This document shows, piece by piece, positions 8,047-15,597 of a stretch of DNA of 18,739 bases. The stretch comes from an uncultured Oscillospiraceae bacterium (lineage in GTDB: Bacteria > Bacillota_A > Clostridia > Oscillospirales > Oscillospiraceae): NCBI GenBank assembly GCA_944385265.1, contig CALWWO010000163.1, positions 1 through 18,739 of the forward strand, written 5' to 3'. The translations under genes were made by a program, and so were the position numbers. Numbering within the stretch: position 1 is the stretch's first letter; the number at the start of each line of letters is the position of its first letter. The notes beneath the pieces are model-generated. The model was given only the letters and a program-made list of their open reading frames with translations, was not told the origin of the DNA and did not search any database.

Positions 8047-10298
8047 TGAAAATCAAATCGCTTACCGCGTCCTTTGGTAAGCTCGACAATGCAAGACTTG
8101 AACTGAAAGACGGGCTGAACATTATCCAGGCGCCCAATGAATCTGGAAAATCCACATGGTGCGCTTTTATCAAGGCGATGCTGTACGGTATAAATACGTC
8201 CGAGCGCGATAAAACGGGCTTTCTGTCCGATAAGACAAAATACCGCCCGTGGAACGGGAAAAATATGGAGGGCACGATGGAGGTGCGCCACCGCGGTTAC
8301 GATGTGACTATACAGAGGACATCGCTCTCCTCGTCGCCGATGAAGAAATTTTCCGCGTTTTACAGTGATATCCTGCTCCCGGTAGAGGGGATGTCCGCCG
8401 ACACGGCGGGCGAGATATTGACCGGCGCTACCGACAAGGTTTTTGAGCGCACCGCATTCATCCGCCAATCAGGCGCCGCCGTATCCGGCGACCCGGGGCT
8501 TGAAAAAAGGATCGCCTCGCTTGTATCCACAGGCGAAGAGCAGACCTCTTACACAGAGACGGATCTGCGGCTCCGAGCGCGTCTGCGCAAGCTGCGCCAC
8601 AATAAGACCGGCGTTCTGCCGAAGCTTGAAGACGCGCTTGAGGCAGAGGAGGAAAGGCTCTCTAAAATGGACGAGCTATGCGATGAGCTTGCCGATATAC
8701 GGCAGGAAACGGAAAAATATGAGGAGCGTGCGCGCCAGCTTGCCGACGATCTGGACGCATATAAAAAGCTGGAGCATATCGAGCTTATAACGCGGACGTC
8801 AAATGCGAAAAAACGTGCTCTCGAGGCAGGCGCGCATGTGGACAAGCTTCGTGAGGCGCTGACGAAAAACGGACTTGTGATGAATACCGACGACGTGAGC
8901 GAAATAGCCGCGCTGTACTCATCATACATAAACGCCGAATCGAACGCCGGCAAAATAGCGGAGAGGAAGAAAACTACCGAAGATTCTCTTATAAATGCAG
9001 AAAAAGAAAAGAGTGCCTCCGTTTTTAAAGGGCTTTCCGATTCCGCGGCTATGGAAAAAGCGCAGAACGCCGTTCGGACAGCCGATGAAAAGAGAGCGCT
9101 TGACATCAAGGCGTCCTCCGCCCCGCAAAAAATATTTGCCGCTTGCGCCGTGCTTTTGCTAGCCGCAGCCGGATATTTCGCGTACGTCTCTGATTTCCTT
9201 TACGCGGCGATCGCCGCCGCCGTTTCGGTCGTATTTGGGCTGCTGTTCATATCGCCGCTTGTGAAAAGAAACGGCGTTAAAAAGCGGCTCGCCGCAATGC
9301 TTGCAGAATTTTCGGCTTCCTCAGCCGACGAGCTGCGGCAAAGCGCCGAAAAATATGCGGATATGTATAAGCTTGCAGAGCGTCTCGTTTTCGAACTGAA
9401 CGGCATAAACGGCGAGTATGAAAACGCCGTAGCAGAAGCCGATATTGCGAAAGATACGCTGATGCAGTCAGTCCGCAAATTCTTCCCTGATATAACGGAT
9501 ACGTCTGAGATAGCTCCCGCTCTTTCCGCTCTTGCCGAACCGATGAAAGCTCTTCCCAATGCGGAGATCGAGCAGGCAAAGGCGTTGGCTGAAGCAAGCG
9601 CTTTGATATCCTCCACTCCGGCAGAGCTTATCGATGCGCCGGCAGAAGAATATATTCCGGAGCCGTCCCGCAGCCTTGAGGATACGAGACGCGCGTACAC
9701 GCGCACGGGCGAGCATATAGCCGAGCTCTCCGGGCGTGACGCGATGCTGCGCGGAGAGTTGAAGGCTCTGGGCGACCCGATCGAGACGATGGCGCATATA
9801 GGCGCGATAAAAGAAGAGATCGAGGCGAAAGAATCCGAATATTCCGCGCTATCGCTTGCTATCGATACGCTGAGCGACGCACATACAGAGCTTCAAACGA
9901 AGTTTTCACCGCTTGTAAACGAAGCGGCAGGCAAGATCATGCACCTGCTCACCTCCGGCAAGTACGAAAAGCTCGTGTTTGACAAAAACTTCAACGCGCT
10001 CGCGACCGAAAAAGGCGAAGCCGTCAGCCACGATATCCTGACGCTGAGCGAGGGGACTGCCGATCAGGTATACCTGTCTCTGCGGCTTGCAATGGTAGAG
10101 CTTCTGCTCTCGTCTGACGAGCCGTGCCCCATAATACTTGACGACGCGCTCGACGCTTTTGACGATGAACGCGCGGCAAACGCGCTTGGCTATCTTTACG
10201 GTCTTTCAAAAGACCGGCAAGTAATCTTATTTACATGTCACAGCAGAGAAGCCGTTATGATGGCTGACGCACCCGATGTAAATATCATAAAGCTTTAA
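8046..10298 (+). CDS. SbcC/Rad50-like (YhaN-type) AAA ATPase with central transmembrane hairpin
   Basis: A 750-residue ABC/SMC-type ATPase, expected to work with the preceding nuclease. Start ATG 8046 follows AGAGGAG by 8 bases. Walker A is QAPNESGKST (about residues 28-37), the signature LSEGTADQVYLSL starts near 667, Walker B is PIILDDALDAFDD near 695-707, and an H-loop histidine is in FTCHSRE near 732. Between the heads are two coiled-coil blocks (about 190-360 and 410-640) much shorter than in E. coli SbcC, and no CxxC zinc hook. In the middle are two hydrophobic segments (about 362-380 and 384-403), FAACAVLLLAAAGYFAYV and IAAAVSVVFGLLFI, which should place the tip of the coiled coil in the membrane. 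This is the YhaN pattern as I know it. It is the last gene of the plus-strand run. Confidence 0.9.
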   Translation: MKIKSLTASFGKLDNARLELKDGLNIIQAPNESGKSTWCAFIKAMLYGINTSERDKTGFLSDKTKYRPWNGKNMEGTMEVRHRGYDVTIQRTSLSSSPMKKFSAFYSDILLPVEGMSADTAGEILTGATDKVFERTAFIRQSGAAVSGDPGLEKRIASLVSTGEEQTSYTETDLRLRARLRKLRHNKTGVLPKLEDALEAEEERLSKMDELCDELADIRQETEKYEERARQLADDLDAYKKLEHIELITRTSNAKKRALEAGAHVDKLREALTKNGLVMNTDDVSEIAALYSSYINAESNAGKIAERKKTTEDSLINAEKEKSASVFKGLSDSAAMEKAQNAVRTADEKRALDIKASSAPQKIFAACAVLLLAAAGYFAYVSDFLYAAIAAAVSVVFGLLFISPLVKRNGVKKRLAAMLAEFSASSADELRQSAEKYADMYKLAERLVFELNGINGEYENAVAEADIAKDTLMQSVRKFFPDITDTSEIAPALSALAEPMKALPNAEIEQAKALAEASALISSTPAELIDAPAEEYIPEPSRSLEDTRRAYTRTGEHIAELSGRDAMLRGELKALGDPIETMAHIGAIKEEIEAKESEYSALSLAIDTLSDAHTELQTKFSPLVNEAAGKIMHLLTSGKYEKLVFDKNFNALATEKGEAVSHDILTLSEGTADQVYLSLRLAMVELLLSSDEPCPIILDDALDAFDDERAANALGYLYGLSKDRQVILFTCHSREAVMMADAPDVNIIKL

Positions 10299-10434
10299 CG
10301 CCGGGCAGAAAGCGGCGGCGCAAATGCGCTAAAAACGCGCGCTATGCGCGCGGCGACCAGATGCGGTGCAAGCTCCGCGGTCGGCTAGGGCAAGGAACAA
10401 GTTCCGCGACCGGCTGAAGGAAAATTTAAATAAG
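10299..10434. repeat. GC-rich intergenic stretch with an imperfect tandem repeat and hairpins
   Basis: After the ATPase stop the sequence turns GC-rich and repetitive. CGCGCGC at 10336-10342 pairs with GCGCGCG at 10346-10352. CAAGCTCCGCGGTCGGCT and CAAGTTCCGCGACCGGCT, about 30 bases apart (roughly 10379-10425), are imperfect direct copies that can also fold on each other through CGGTCG/CGACCG. The methyltransferase frame remains open through all of this on the minus strand, but composition and repetition argue that it is not normal protein-coding sequence. Confidence 0.5.
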
Positions 10435-11255
10435 AAACGCGCCCTCACAGCGTAAAATCGTTGTGAAGACGCGTTTTTTGTTTTCCTGCGGCTGTTTTTT
10501 TTTTTTTTTTTACCCCAGTACATAACGGTGGTGTTATGTTCGGTTATTTTATCGCTGCCGGGCGCAAATTCTTCCATAAGTTCGCGCAGCTTGTCGGCAT
10601 ACAGGCGGTATCTCGGGTCGTCCGGCGCGGGAGCGTATGACGAGGATAAACTACGCTTTATGAATTTATCTTTCGTATACTCAAGCGGGAAATCGAATTC
10701 GCGCGAGTGCATTTCGCGGCGGAAAAATCCCTCGACCTTTGGGAGCATCCGTTCAAGCCCATGCCGGAGCGAATGGAAGCCGTTGCACGTCTCGGCGCAT
10801 ATCTCATGCTGGCGGACTGTAAATTCATCATTATAGCTGCGCGCGTTTATAATGAGTATGACATATCCTTCCGGCGTGAGTATACGCTCGCATTCTCTCC
10901 TGAATCCCTCCGTATCAAACCAGTGGAATGCGGATGCAGCAGTTACGGCGTTTATGCTTTTATCAGGCAGCGTCGTATGCTCTGCCGTCGCCGCTACCGA
11001 TATAAAATGCGGATTATCTCCAAAAAATTCCTCTGCCTGACGGCGCATTTCATCGTTTGGCTCCACGCAATATACGTCGAATCCGCGCGTTATAAACTCC
11101 TTTGAAAAAATTCCCGTGCCGGAGCCTATATCGGCTATTTTATCGTCCTTTTTAAGCAGCTCGCTTACGATCATGTCTGTCGCAGCCTTCGCATATCCCG
11201 GTCTCCCCTCTTGATAATTTGCTGCGCGGCTGTTGAACAGTTTTTCGTTTGCCAT
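10329..11255 (-). CDS. class I SAM-dependent methyltransferase with an abnormal C-terminal extension
   Basis: The start MANEKLFNSRAANYQEGRPGY has AAAGGAGG upstream. The Rossmann domain shows motif I, ADIGSGTGIFSKE (about 41-53), then YCVEPNDEM and AVTAASAFHWFD (about 103-114), typical of YafE/UbiE-like small-molecule methyltransferases; the substrate is unknown. The recognisable protein ends near residue 248 (TVMYWG). After that comes a run of 17 A's giving KKKKK, and then about 55 residues of low-complexity Arg/Ser/Ala sequence translated from the intrinsic terminator and the repetitive GC-rich stretch. So the normal stop appears lost or the run length shifted (or mis-sequenced). Deleting one A moves the end to a stop at 10445-10447, still inside the terminator. 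Treat 10511-11255 as the credible part. Confidence 0.82.
   Translation of the reverse strand: MANEKLFNSRAANYQEGRPGYAKAATDMIVSELLKKDDKIADIGSGTGIFSKEFITRGFDVYCVEPNDEMRRQAEEFFGDNPHFISVAATAEHTTLPDKSINAVTAASAFHWFDTEGFRRECERILTPEGYVILIINARSYNDEFTVRQHEICAETCNGFHSLRHGLERMLPKVEGFFRREMHSREFDFPLEYTKDKFIKRSLSSSYAPAPDDPRYRLYADKLRELMEEFAPGSDKITEHNTTVMYWGKKKKKNSRRKTKNASSQRFYAVRARFLFKFSFSRSRNLFLALADRGACTASGRRAHSARF
10435..10479. terminator. bidirectional intrinsic terminator between the YhaN-like ATPase and the methyltransferase
   Basis: Arms of 18 at 10435-10452 and 10459-10476 pair at 15 positions around the loop TAAAAT. On the plus strand a T6 run (10474-10479) follows. On the minus strand two of the three imperfect pairs become G-U wobbles and the tail is TTTCTTATTT, so it fits termination of the convergent methyltransferase message at least as well. 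It lies within the apparent methyltransferase reading frame. Confidence 0.75.
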
Positions 11256-11448
11256 AAGCTTTTCCTCCTTTCACGCATATAGAGCATCGTTTATAAACTC
11301 CGATAGACGTGAGCGCGCTATATAAAATAGAATATATCGTAAATACGGATATTACTTTAATGTCCTCACTAAATATAACTGAAATTCCTGACGGCGTCCG
11401 CACCAGGCTGCGGAGCTCTGCCCTTTTACTTCATGTCTCCATATGCTT

Positions 11449-11480
11449 AAGATCCGCCCGGCAATTACCGGACGGATCTT
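11449..11480 (-). terminator. probable terminator of the nfeD-SPFH operon
   Basis: AAGATCCGCCCGG at 11449-11461 pairs at 12 of 13 positions with 11468-11480 around the loop CAATTA. It lies just past the SPFH stop. The T-tail on the minus strand is poor (TCTTAAGC), so termination may be weak or the hairpin may protect the 3' end. Confidence 0.6.
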
Positions 11481-11496
11481 TGGTATATCCAAAAGC

Positions 11497-12417
11497 TTAT
11501 TTCTTTCCGTTTTCTTCCGGCTCGGCTTTCGGCTCGTCGAGAATAGTCTCTTTCAGACCTGCTGCAAGTCCCGCAAGTCCCTGTATCTCCGACGGAATGA
11601 TAATTTTCGTAGCTTTACCGTTAGCAGCAGCGGCAAACGCTTCAAGCGCGCGGATCTTGATGACCTGTTCGGACGGCATAGCCTCATTGATTTTGCGGAT
11701 ACCTTCAGCCGTAGCCTCCTGAACCTTCAGGATACCTTCAGCCTGACCTTCAGCTTCAAGAATGGCAGCCTGCTTTTTCGCATCGGCGCGGAGGATGGCA
11801 GACTCTTTCTCGCCCTCTGCGATGAGGATAGCCGATCTCTTCTCGCCTTCTGCGATCAAAATGGCCTCGCGGCGCTCGCGCTCCGCTTTCATCTGCTTCT
11901 CCATCGCGTTTTGTATCTCTTTCGGCGGAAGAATATTTTTCAGCTCGACACGGTTGATCTTAATACCCCACGGGTCAGTAGCTTCATCGAGAATAACGCG
12001 CATCTTGCTGTTTATGATATCGCGCGATGTGAGCGTCTGATCAAGCTCCAATTCGCCTATGATATTACGCAGCGTTGTCGCCGTAAGGTTTTCTATCGCC
12101 GTCATCGGATGCTCTACTCCGTATGTGTACATCTTCGGATCAGTGATCTCAAAATACAGTACGGTGTCAATCTGCATCGTGACGTTATCCTTCGTGATAA
12201 CAGGCTGCGGCGGGAAATCGACTACCTGCTCCTTGAGAGAGACGACCTTTGCTACCCGCTCAATAAACGGGATCTTTACATGAAGTCCCACTTCCCACGT
12301 AGTGCTGTAAGCGCCGAGACGCTCGATAACATAAGCTCTCGCCTGTTGGACGACGCGGACGTTTTTGACTATTATGATTATTACGAGCAGTCCTAAAATA
12401 GCTAATACATATGGCAT
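11497..12417 (-). CDS. SPFH/stomatin-family membrane-scaffold protein (QmcA-like)
   Basis: A 306-residue protein with one N-terminal membrane segment (about residues 2-17, VLAILGLLVIIIIV), then the SPFH/prohibitin domain (AYVIERLGAYSTTWEVGLH through TDPWGIKINRVELKNI), then a long Ala/Glu-rich coiled coil with near-repeats of AILIAEGEK (about 193-235), and a charged tail. Such proteins oligomerise into membrane microdomain scaffolds and often help protease or quality-control complexes. The gene follows nfeD on the same strand, 41 bases downstream, with its own GGGAGG site. NfeD-SPFH pairing is a well-known conserved operon, which supports both calls. Confidence 0.93.
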   Translation of the reverse strand: MPYVLAILGLLVIIIIVKNVRVVQQARAYVIERLGAYSTTWEVGLHVKIPFIERVAKVVSLKEQVVDFPPQPVITKDNVTMQIDTVLYFEITDPKMYTYGVEHPMTAIENLTATTLRNIIGELELDQTLTSRDIINSKMRVILDEATDPWGIKINRVELKNILPPKEIQNAMEKQMKAERERREAILIAEGEKRSAILIAEGEKESAILRADAKKQAAILEAEGQAEGILKVQEATAEGIRKINEAMPSEQVIKIRALEAFAAAANGKATKIIIPSEIQGLAGLAAGLKETILDEPKAEPEENGKK

Positions 12418-12458
12418 TTGATTTTCCTCCCTTAAAAATTATATATTTCTTTTTATTT

Positions 12459-12899
12459 TTATGCTTCTGCCTTCTCCTGGACTGGTACGACTATAAGCTT
12501 CACCCCATCGATCATCATCGGGCGCACAAGCGTGCCTTTTTCGATCCTGACGCCGGACATGGAACGTGCGCTCCACTCCTTACCGTCGATTTTTACAACA
12601 CCGGTGGCGAGCACATTATCGATATTCTCCGTCACAACCCCGACCATTTCAAGGACGCGGTCTGCATTAGTGGCTTTTTTCCTATTGTTGAGATACTTTA
12701 ATGCGAGCGGCCGCGTAAACGCAAGCGTTACTCCTGAAACGACGAGAAACAGCGCTATCTGAAGCCACAGCGGAGCATCCAGCATCGCGGCAAAAAGCGA
12801 TATAAGCGAGCCAAACGCAAACCATATCGATGTGAGACCAACTGTTGCCGCCTCGAGCACCGCAAAAACTATCAGCGCGACAAGCCAAAATGTAACCAT
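12459..12899 (-). CDS. NfeD family membrane protein (short form)
   Basis: A 146-residue protein of the NfeD type. Three or four hydrophobic segments fill residues 2-65 (FWLVALIVFAVLEAATVGL, IWFAFGSLISLFAAML, LQIALFLVVSGVTLAFT), followed by a basic linker (KYLNNRKKATNADR) and a soluble OB-fold domain from about 85 (VGVVTENIDNVLATGVVKI to VRPMMIDGVKLIVVPV). It lacks the ClpP-like protease domain of long NfeD proteins. It is the first gene of the pair with the SPFH protein and probably binds it. Ribosome site AAAGGAGGG precedes the ATG. The promoter and operator at 12978-13029 are described separately. Confidence 0.92.
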   Translation of the reverse strand: MVTFWLVALIVFAVLEAATVGLTSIWFAFGSLISLFAAMLDAPLWLQIALFLVVSGVTLAFTRPLALKYLNNRKKATNADRVLEMVGVVTENIDNVLATGVVKIDGKEWSARSMSGVRIEKGTLVRPMMIDGVKLIVVPVQEKAEA

Positions 12900-12977
12900 T
12901 TACTTCGCCCTCCTTTCAACTCTTTTATAATAGTATAACACATAAACCGTGAAATTGACATGCGTACAAAAAAATTT

Positions 12978-13000
12978 ATGGGTAACTATTAGTTACCCAT
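12978..13000. promoter_or_regulatory. perfect palindrome: operator at the nfeD promoter and/or terminator of the SleB-like gene
   Basis: ATGGGTAACT at 12978-12987 and AGTTACCCAT at 12991-13000 are exact reverse complements around ATT. It begins directly after the -10 box of the minus-strand promoter, where a repressor would bind. On the minus strand it is also followed by AAATTTTTTT, the form of an intrinsic terminator for the gene that ends at 13047. GTAACT-N3-AGTTAC recalls HxlR/MarR-type operators; that resemblance is from memory and is weak evidence. Confidence 0.7.
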
Positions 13001-13029
13001 ATGATAATCTATATTCACTTCGTTGTCAA
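13001..13029 (-). promoter_or_regulatory. sigma-A-type promoter for the nfeD-SPFH operon
   Basis: On the minus strand TTGACA (13029-13024), a 17-base spacer and TATCAT (13006-13001) form a near-consensus promoter lying just past the stop of the SleB-like gene and about 100 bases ahead of nfeD. Transcription would begin inside the palindrome at 12978-13000. A second AT-rich -10-like TATACT lies closer to nfeD but lacks a clear -35. Confidence 0.65.
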
Positions 13030-13046
13030 CAGATTTTTCGTCAATT

Positions 13047-13865
13047 TTAAGCAAAAAATACATGATTTTCTATTTGCGTGACGTATGGTCTGTTTTGTCC
13101 AGCCCAGCATACGGCGGCGACATGCGCGGCGGCAAAGTAAAGGCATCCGCCTGTTATGTCATAGCCCTCCAGCGCGATTTTGGCTGCAATAAGCGATTCC
13201 TCCGACGGCGTGCAGTATATCGCCCCGTTCCATGCGGGCGTAAATTGTTCCCCGAAAGTGTTGTCGAATATTATATCATAAATACTGTTGGGAAATTCCG
13301 GCGAGCTCAGCCTGTTCATAACGACGTTTCCTACAGCGATCTTCCCTTCAAAAACCTCGCCCTGCGCCTCGGCATGTATTATCCTTGAAAGCCAGTACAG
13401 ATCGTCTTCGTTATAAACCTGCCCGGCAGGCATAATCGGCTCGTCCGCGGACATAATATATACGTTTCCGGAATCAAATGTGATACTGGCGCCGAAGCTT
13501 CGGCACAGCGCCTCCGCCGGAACCTTTGTATAACCATCCCTGTACAGGCAGCCGTACGGCGCATAAAAATATCTTCCGCCCGCCTCGATATATCTTGTCG
13601 AAGCCGATGCGTTTATCACCGTATCGCCCACATATACGGACGCCGTCATCGTATCGCGGTCCCATTGTATTTTATCGGCTCCCAGCGCCGTCGCAGTTAT
13701 TCTAAGTGAAACATACAGCGTTCCGTCGATCATTTCAGCCATTGCGTTTAAATCGGCTTTTTCACCGTCTATAAAAATGTTTATCGCCTCCGACGCTGAT
13801 GCGGATACATGCAGAACTGTAAACACAATAACCAGTGATAAAACCACGCAGGTTATTTTTTTCAT
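13047..13865 (-). CDS. secreted cell wall hydrolase: stalk (copper amine oxidase N-like) domain plus SleB/Hydrolase_2 domain
   Basis: I take ATG 13865 (MKKITCVVLSLVIVFTVLHVSASASE), a clear signal peptide; GGAGG is 11 bases upstream. The 272-residue product has, after the signal, a stalk-like domain (about 27-130) with INIFIDGEKADLNAMAEMI and YVSLRITATALGADKIQWD, the form seen in Firmicute surface proteins. From about 147 comes the SleB-type lytic domain: LSRIIHAEAQGEVFEGKIAVGNVVMNRL with the expected catalytic Glu in HAEAQ, then FTPAWNGAIYCTPSEESLIAAKIAL and a closing ENHVFFA. Such enzymes cleave peptidoglycan, often spore cortex during germination. It is monocistronic. An upstream TTG at 13883 would add 6 residues and overlap the ribosome site. 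Confidence 0.9.
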   Translation of the reverse strand: MKKITCVVLSLVIVFTVLHVSASASEAINIFIDGEKADLNAMAEMIDGTLYVSLRITATALGADKIQWDRDTMTASVYVGDTVINASASTRYIEAGGRYFYAPYGCLYRDGYTKVPAEALCRSFGASITFDSGNVYIMSADEPIMPAGQVYNEDDLYWLSRIIHAEAQGEVFEGKIAVGNVVMNRLSSPEFPNSIYDIIFDNTFGEQFTPAWNGAIYCTPSEESLIAAKIALEGYDITGGCLYFAAAHVAAVCWAGQNRPYVTQIENHVFFA

Positions 13866-13949
13866 TTTTTGATGGTCCTCCAATTTGAAAATTTTTCCAG
13901 TATATTATGCACGCACCCTTCTTTTTTTATACATACGGCATAAAGTGAA

Positions 13950-13982
13950 AAAGCCGTGCGGATATATTATTCGCACGGCTTT
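13950..13982 (-). terminator. intrinsic terminator downstream of prfB (bidirectional form)
   Basis: AAAGCCGTGCG at 13950-13960 pairs perfectly with 13972-13982. On the minus strand the stem is followed by TTTTTCACTTT, ten bases past the prfB stop; on the plus strand by GTTTTTTC. Confidence 0.88.
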
Positions 13983-13991
13983 GTTTTTTCT

Positions 13992-15098
13992 TTATTCTCC
14001 CGCCTTCATGCTGAGGTACGCGTTTATAAACCCGTCAAGATCTCCATCCATAACGGCGTTTATATTGCCGTTTTCAAAGCCTGTCCTGTGATCCTTGACA
14101 AGTGTATATGGCATAAACACGTACGACCTTATCTGGCTGCCCCATTCGATCTTCATCTGCTCGCCCTTTATATCGTCGATCTTCTCAAGATGCTCTCTCT
14201 CTTTTATTTCAACGAGCTTTGAGCGCAGCATACGCATTGCGACCTCGCGGTTCTGATGCTGGCTCCGCTCCACCTGGCAGGAGACTACTATCCCCGTCGG
14301 TATATGCGTGATGCGTATCGCCGATTCCGTCTTGTTGACGTGCTGCCCGCCTGCACCGGACGAGCGATACGTATCGACCTTCAGATCCTCCGGTCTTATC
14401 TCTATCTGGATATCGTCGGATATCTCCGGTATGACCTCAACGGCGGCAAACGACGTATGCCGTCTTCCCGACGCGTCAAACGGCGAAACGCGCACAAGGC
14501 GGTGGATGCCGCTTTCGCTTTTCAAATACCCGTATGCGTTTTCGCCCTCGATAGAAATAGTCGCGCTCTTTATACCAGCTTCCTCCCCGTCGAGATAGTC
14601 GAGGATCTTATATTTGAAGTCGTGCCTTTCTGCCCATCTTGTATACATCCTGTAAAGCATCTGCGTCCAGTCCTGAGCCTCCGTTCCGCCGGCGCCAGCA
14701 TGAAATGAGATAATGGCGTTGCAGTTATCGTATTCGCCTGAGAGCAGCGTCTCAAGCCGCGCGTTCTCAAGCTCTTTCTCGAACTCCGCATACTCCTCCT
14801 CAAGCTCAGGCAAAAGGCTCTCATCGTTCTCCTCTATCGCCATCTGGCATAACGTGAGCAAATCGTCCCATTTTGAAGCGAGCTTTTCGTATTTTTCGCA
14901 CTTGTTTTTAAGCTGCTTTGTCCTTTGCAGCACCTTTTGCGAGTTTGCGATATCGTTCCAAAAGCCCTCGGCTGAGCTCTCCTCCTCGAGCTTTTTTATT
15001 TCTTCTTTCGCCTCGTCAAGCTTTAATGCTGTTCCGAGGTTTTCAAGCGCCGGTTTAAGTCCCTGTATTTTAACTTTATAATCGTCAAATTCAATCAT
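13992..15098 (-). CDS. prfB: peptide chain release factor 2 (RF2), without programmed frameshift
   Basis: The product reads UGA and UAA stop codons and triggers peptide release. The 368 residues are full length: N-terminal helical domain (1-110), the codon-recognition tripeptide SPF (205-207 in RLVRVSPFDASGRRHTS), and GGQ (250-252 in RSSGAGGQHVNKTESAIR) for hydrolysis. RF2 genes usually need a +1 frameshift at an in-frame UGA after about 25 codons (CTT TGA C). Here the matching place reads CTT GAC at Leu27-Asp28, one base shorter, so the gene is read straight through and autoregulation by frameshifting is absent. It has its own promoter (15179-15207) and terminator, so it is transcribed alone and not with secA. 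Confidence 0.97.
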   Translation of the reverse strand: MIEFDDYKVKIQGLKPALENLGTALKLDEAKEEIKKLEEESSAEGFWNDIANSQKVLQRTKQLKNKCEKYEKLASKWDDLLTLCQMAIEENDESLLPELEEEYAEFEKELENARLETLLSGEYDNCNAIISFHAGAGGTEAQDWTQMLYRMYTRWAERHDFKYKILDYLDGEEAGIKSATISIEGENAYGYLKSESGIHRLVRVSPFDASGRRHTSFAAVEVIPEISDDIQIEIRPEDLKVDTYRSSGAGGQHVNKTESAIRITHIPTGIVVSCQVERSQHQNREVAMRMLRSKLVEIKEREHLEKIDDIKGEQMKIEWGSQIRSYVFMPYTLVKDHRTGFENGNINAVMDGDLDGFINAYLSMKAGE

Positions 15099-15178
15099 AA
15101 AAGCGACCGTTCCTTCATAAGTAGTAGTGAAAATATATCTGCAACCGGTTTTGATCTACCGTATGCGCATACATATTT

Positions 15179-15207
15179 ATTATACACAATATCGCGCCGC
15201 CTGTAAA
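15179..15207 (-). promoter_or_regulatory. sigma-A-type promoter for prfB
   Basis: On the minus strand TTTACA (15207-15202), a 17-base spacer, then TATAAT (15184-15179), about 80 bases before the prfB start. Confidence 0.75.
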
Positions 15208-15229
15208 TAGTAGCCGTACATCACAACCG

Positions 15230-15258
15230 TTGTTGCAGCGCGGCGTTTATGATACAAT
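15230..15258 (+). promoter_or_regulatory. candidate promoter for the small hypothetical gene at 15295
   Basis: TTGTTG at 15230-15235, a 17-base spacer and TACAAT at 15253-15258 precede the gene by about 37 bases. It is back to back with the prfB promoter. Confidence 0.5.
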
Positions 15259-15294
15259 CGCTATAATAAAATTTCGATTTCAGGAGTGATGTAT

Positions 15295-15597
15295 TTGAAA
15301 AACATCGTTATCAGTGCAGACGGCGATAGAATGGTCTACTCCGTGCCCGATATAGTCGCTGACAATCTCCGCGATTTCTGTCTTGAATTTTGCGGCGAAT
15401 GGCTCCCAACCAGCCCGCACGCAAAAAGATATAGAATCAGAAGCGGATTATGCTATAACGAGTCCGACTTCATCGAATATCTGAACAAATGGGTCTTTCC
15501 TGACGAGCAGTCGATACTTATCGAAAATCTCGGATGGATCGATTTTGGCGCTCCTTTGCCGGAGCGGTATAAAAACTGCCCGCAGTTCAACTTCTGA
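15295..15597 (+). CDS. hypothetical protein, 100 residues
   Basis: I do not recognise this family. The start is chosen at TTG 15295 because AGGAG at 15282-15286 is 8 bases upstream; the in-frame GTG 15286 and ATG 15289 overlap or abut that site. The protein (M-KNIVISADGDRMVYSVPDI...) is soluble, without signal or membrane segment, with a beta-rich N-terminus, a Cys pair 5 residues apart (DFCLEFCGEW), and aromatic, Pro-rich C-terminal third (KWVFPDEQ, WIDFGAPLPERY). Codon use matches its neighbours and it has promoter, ribosome site and terminator, so I think it is real. It is divergent from prfB and apparently monocistronic. Confidence 0.75.
   Translation: MKNIVISADGDRMVYSVPDIVADNLRDFCLEFCGEWLPTSPHAKRYRIRSGLCYNESDFIEYLNKWVFPDEQSILIENLGWIDFGAPLPERYKNCPQFNF

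Noticed and set aside
10300..10440. tRNA-like or structured RNA gene
   Set aside because: Stems are present but no tRNA arms or known RNA motif; repeat-like sequence fits better.
11443..12396. 317-codon plus-strand ORF opposite the SPFH gene
   Set aside because: Long only because of the codon bias of the SPFH frame; its sequence is Leu/Arg/Phe-rich without recognisable domains.
12955..12983. Plus-strand TTGACA as a promoter
   Set aside because: No acceptable -10 at 16-18 bases and no plus-strand gene downstream; the minus-strand promoter explains the region better.
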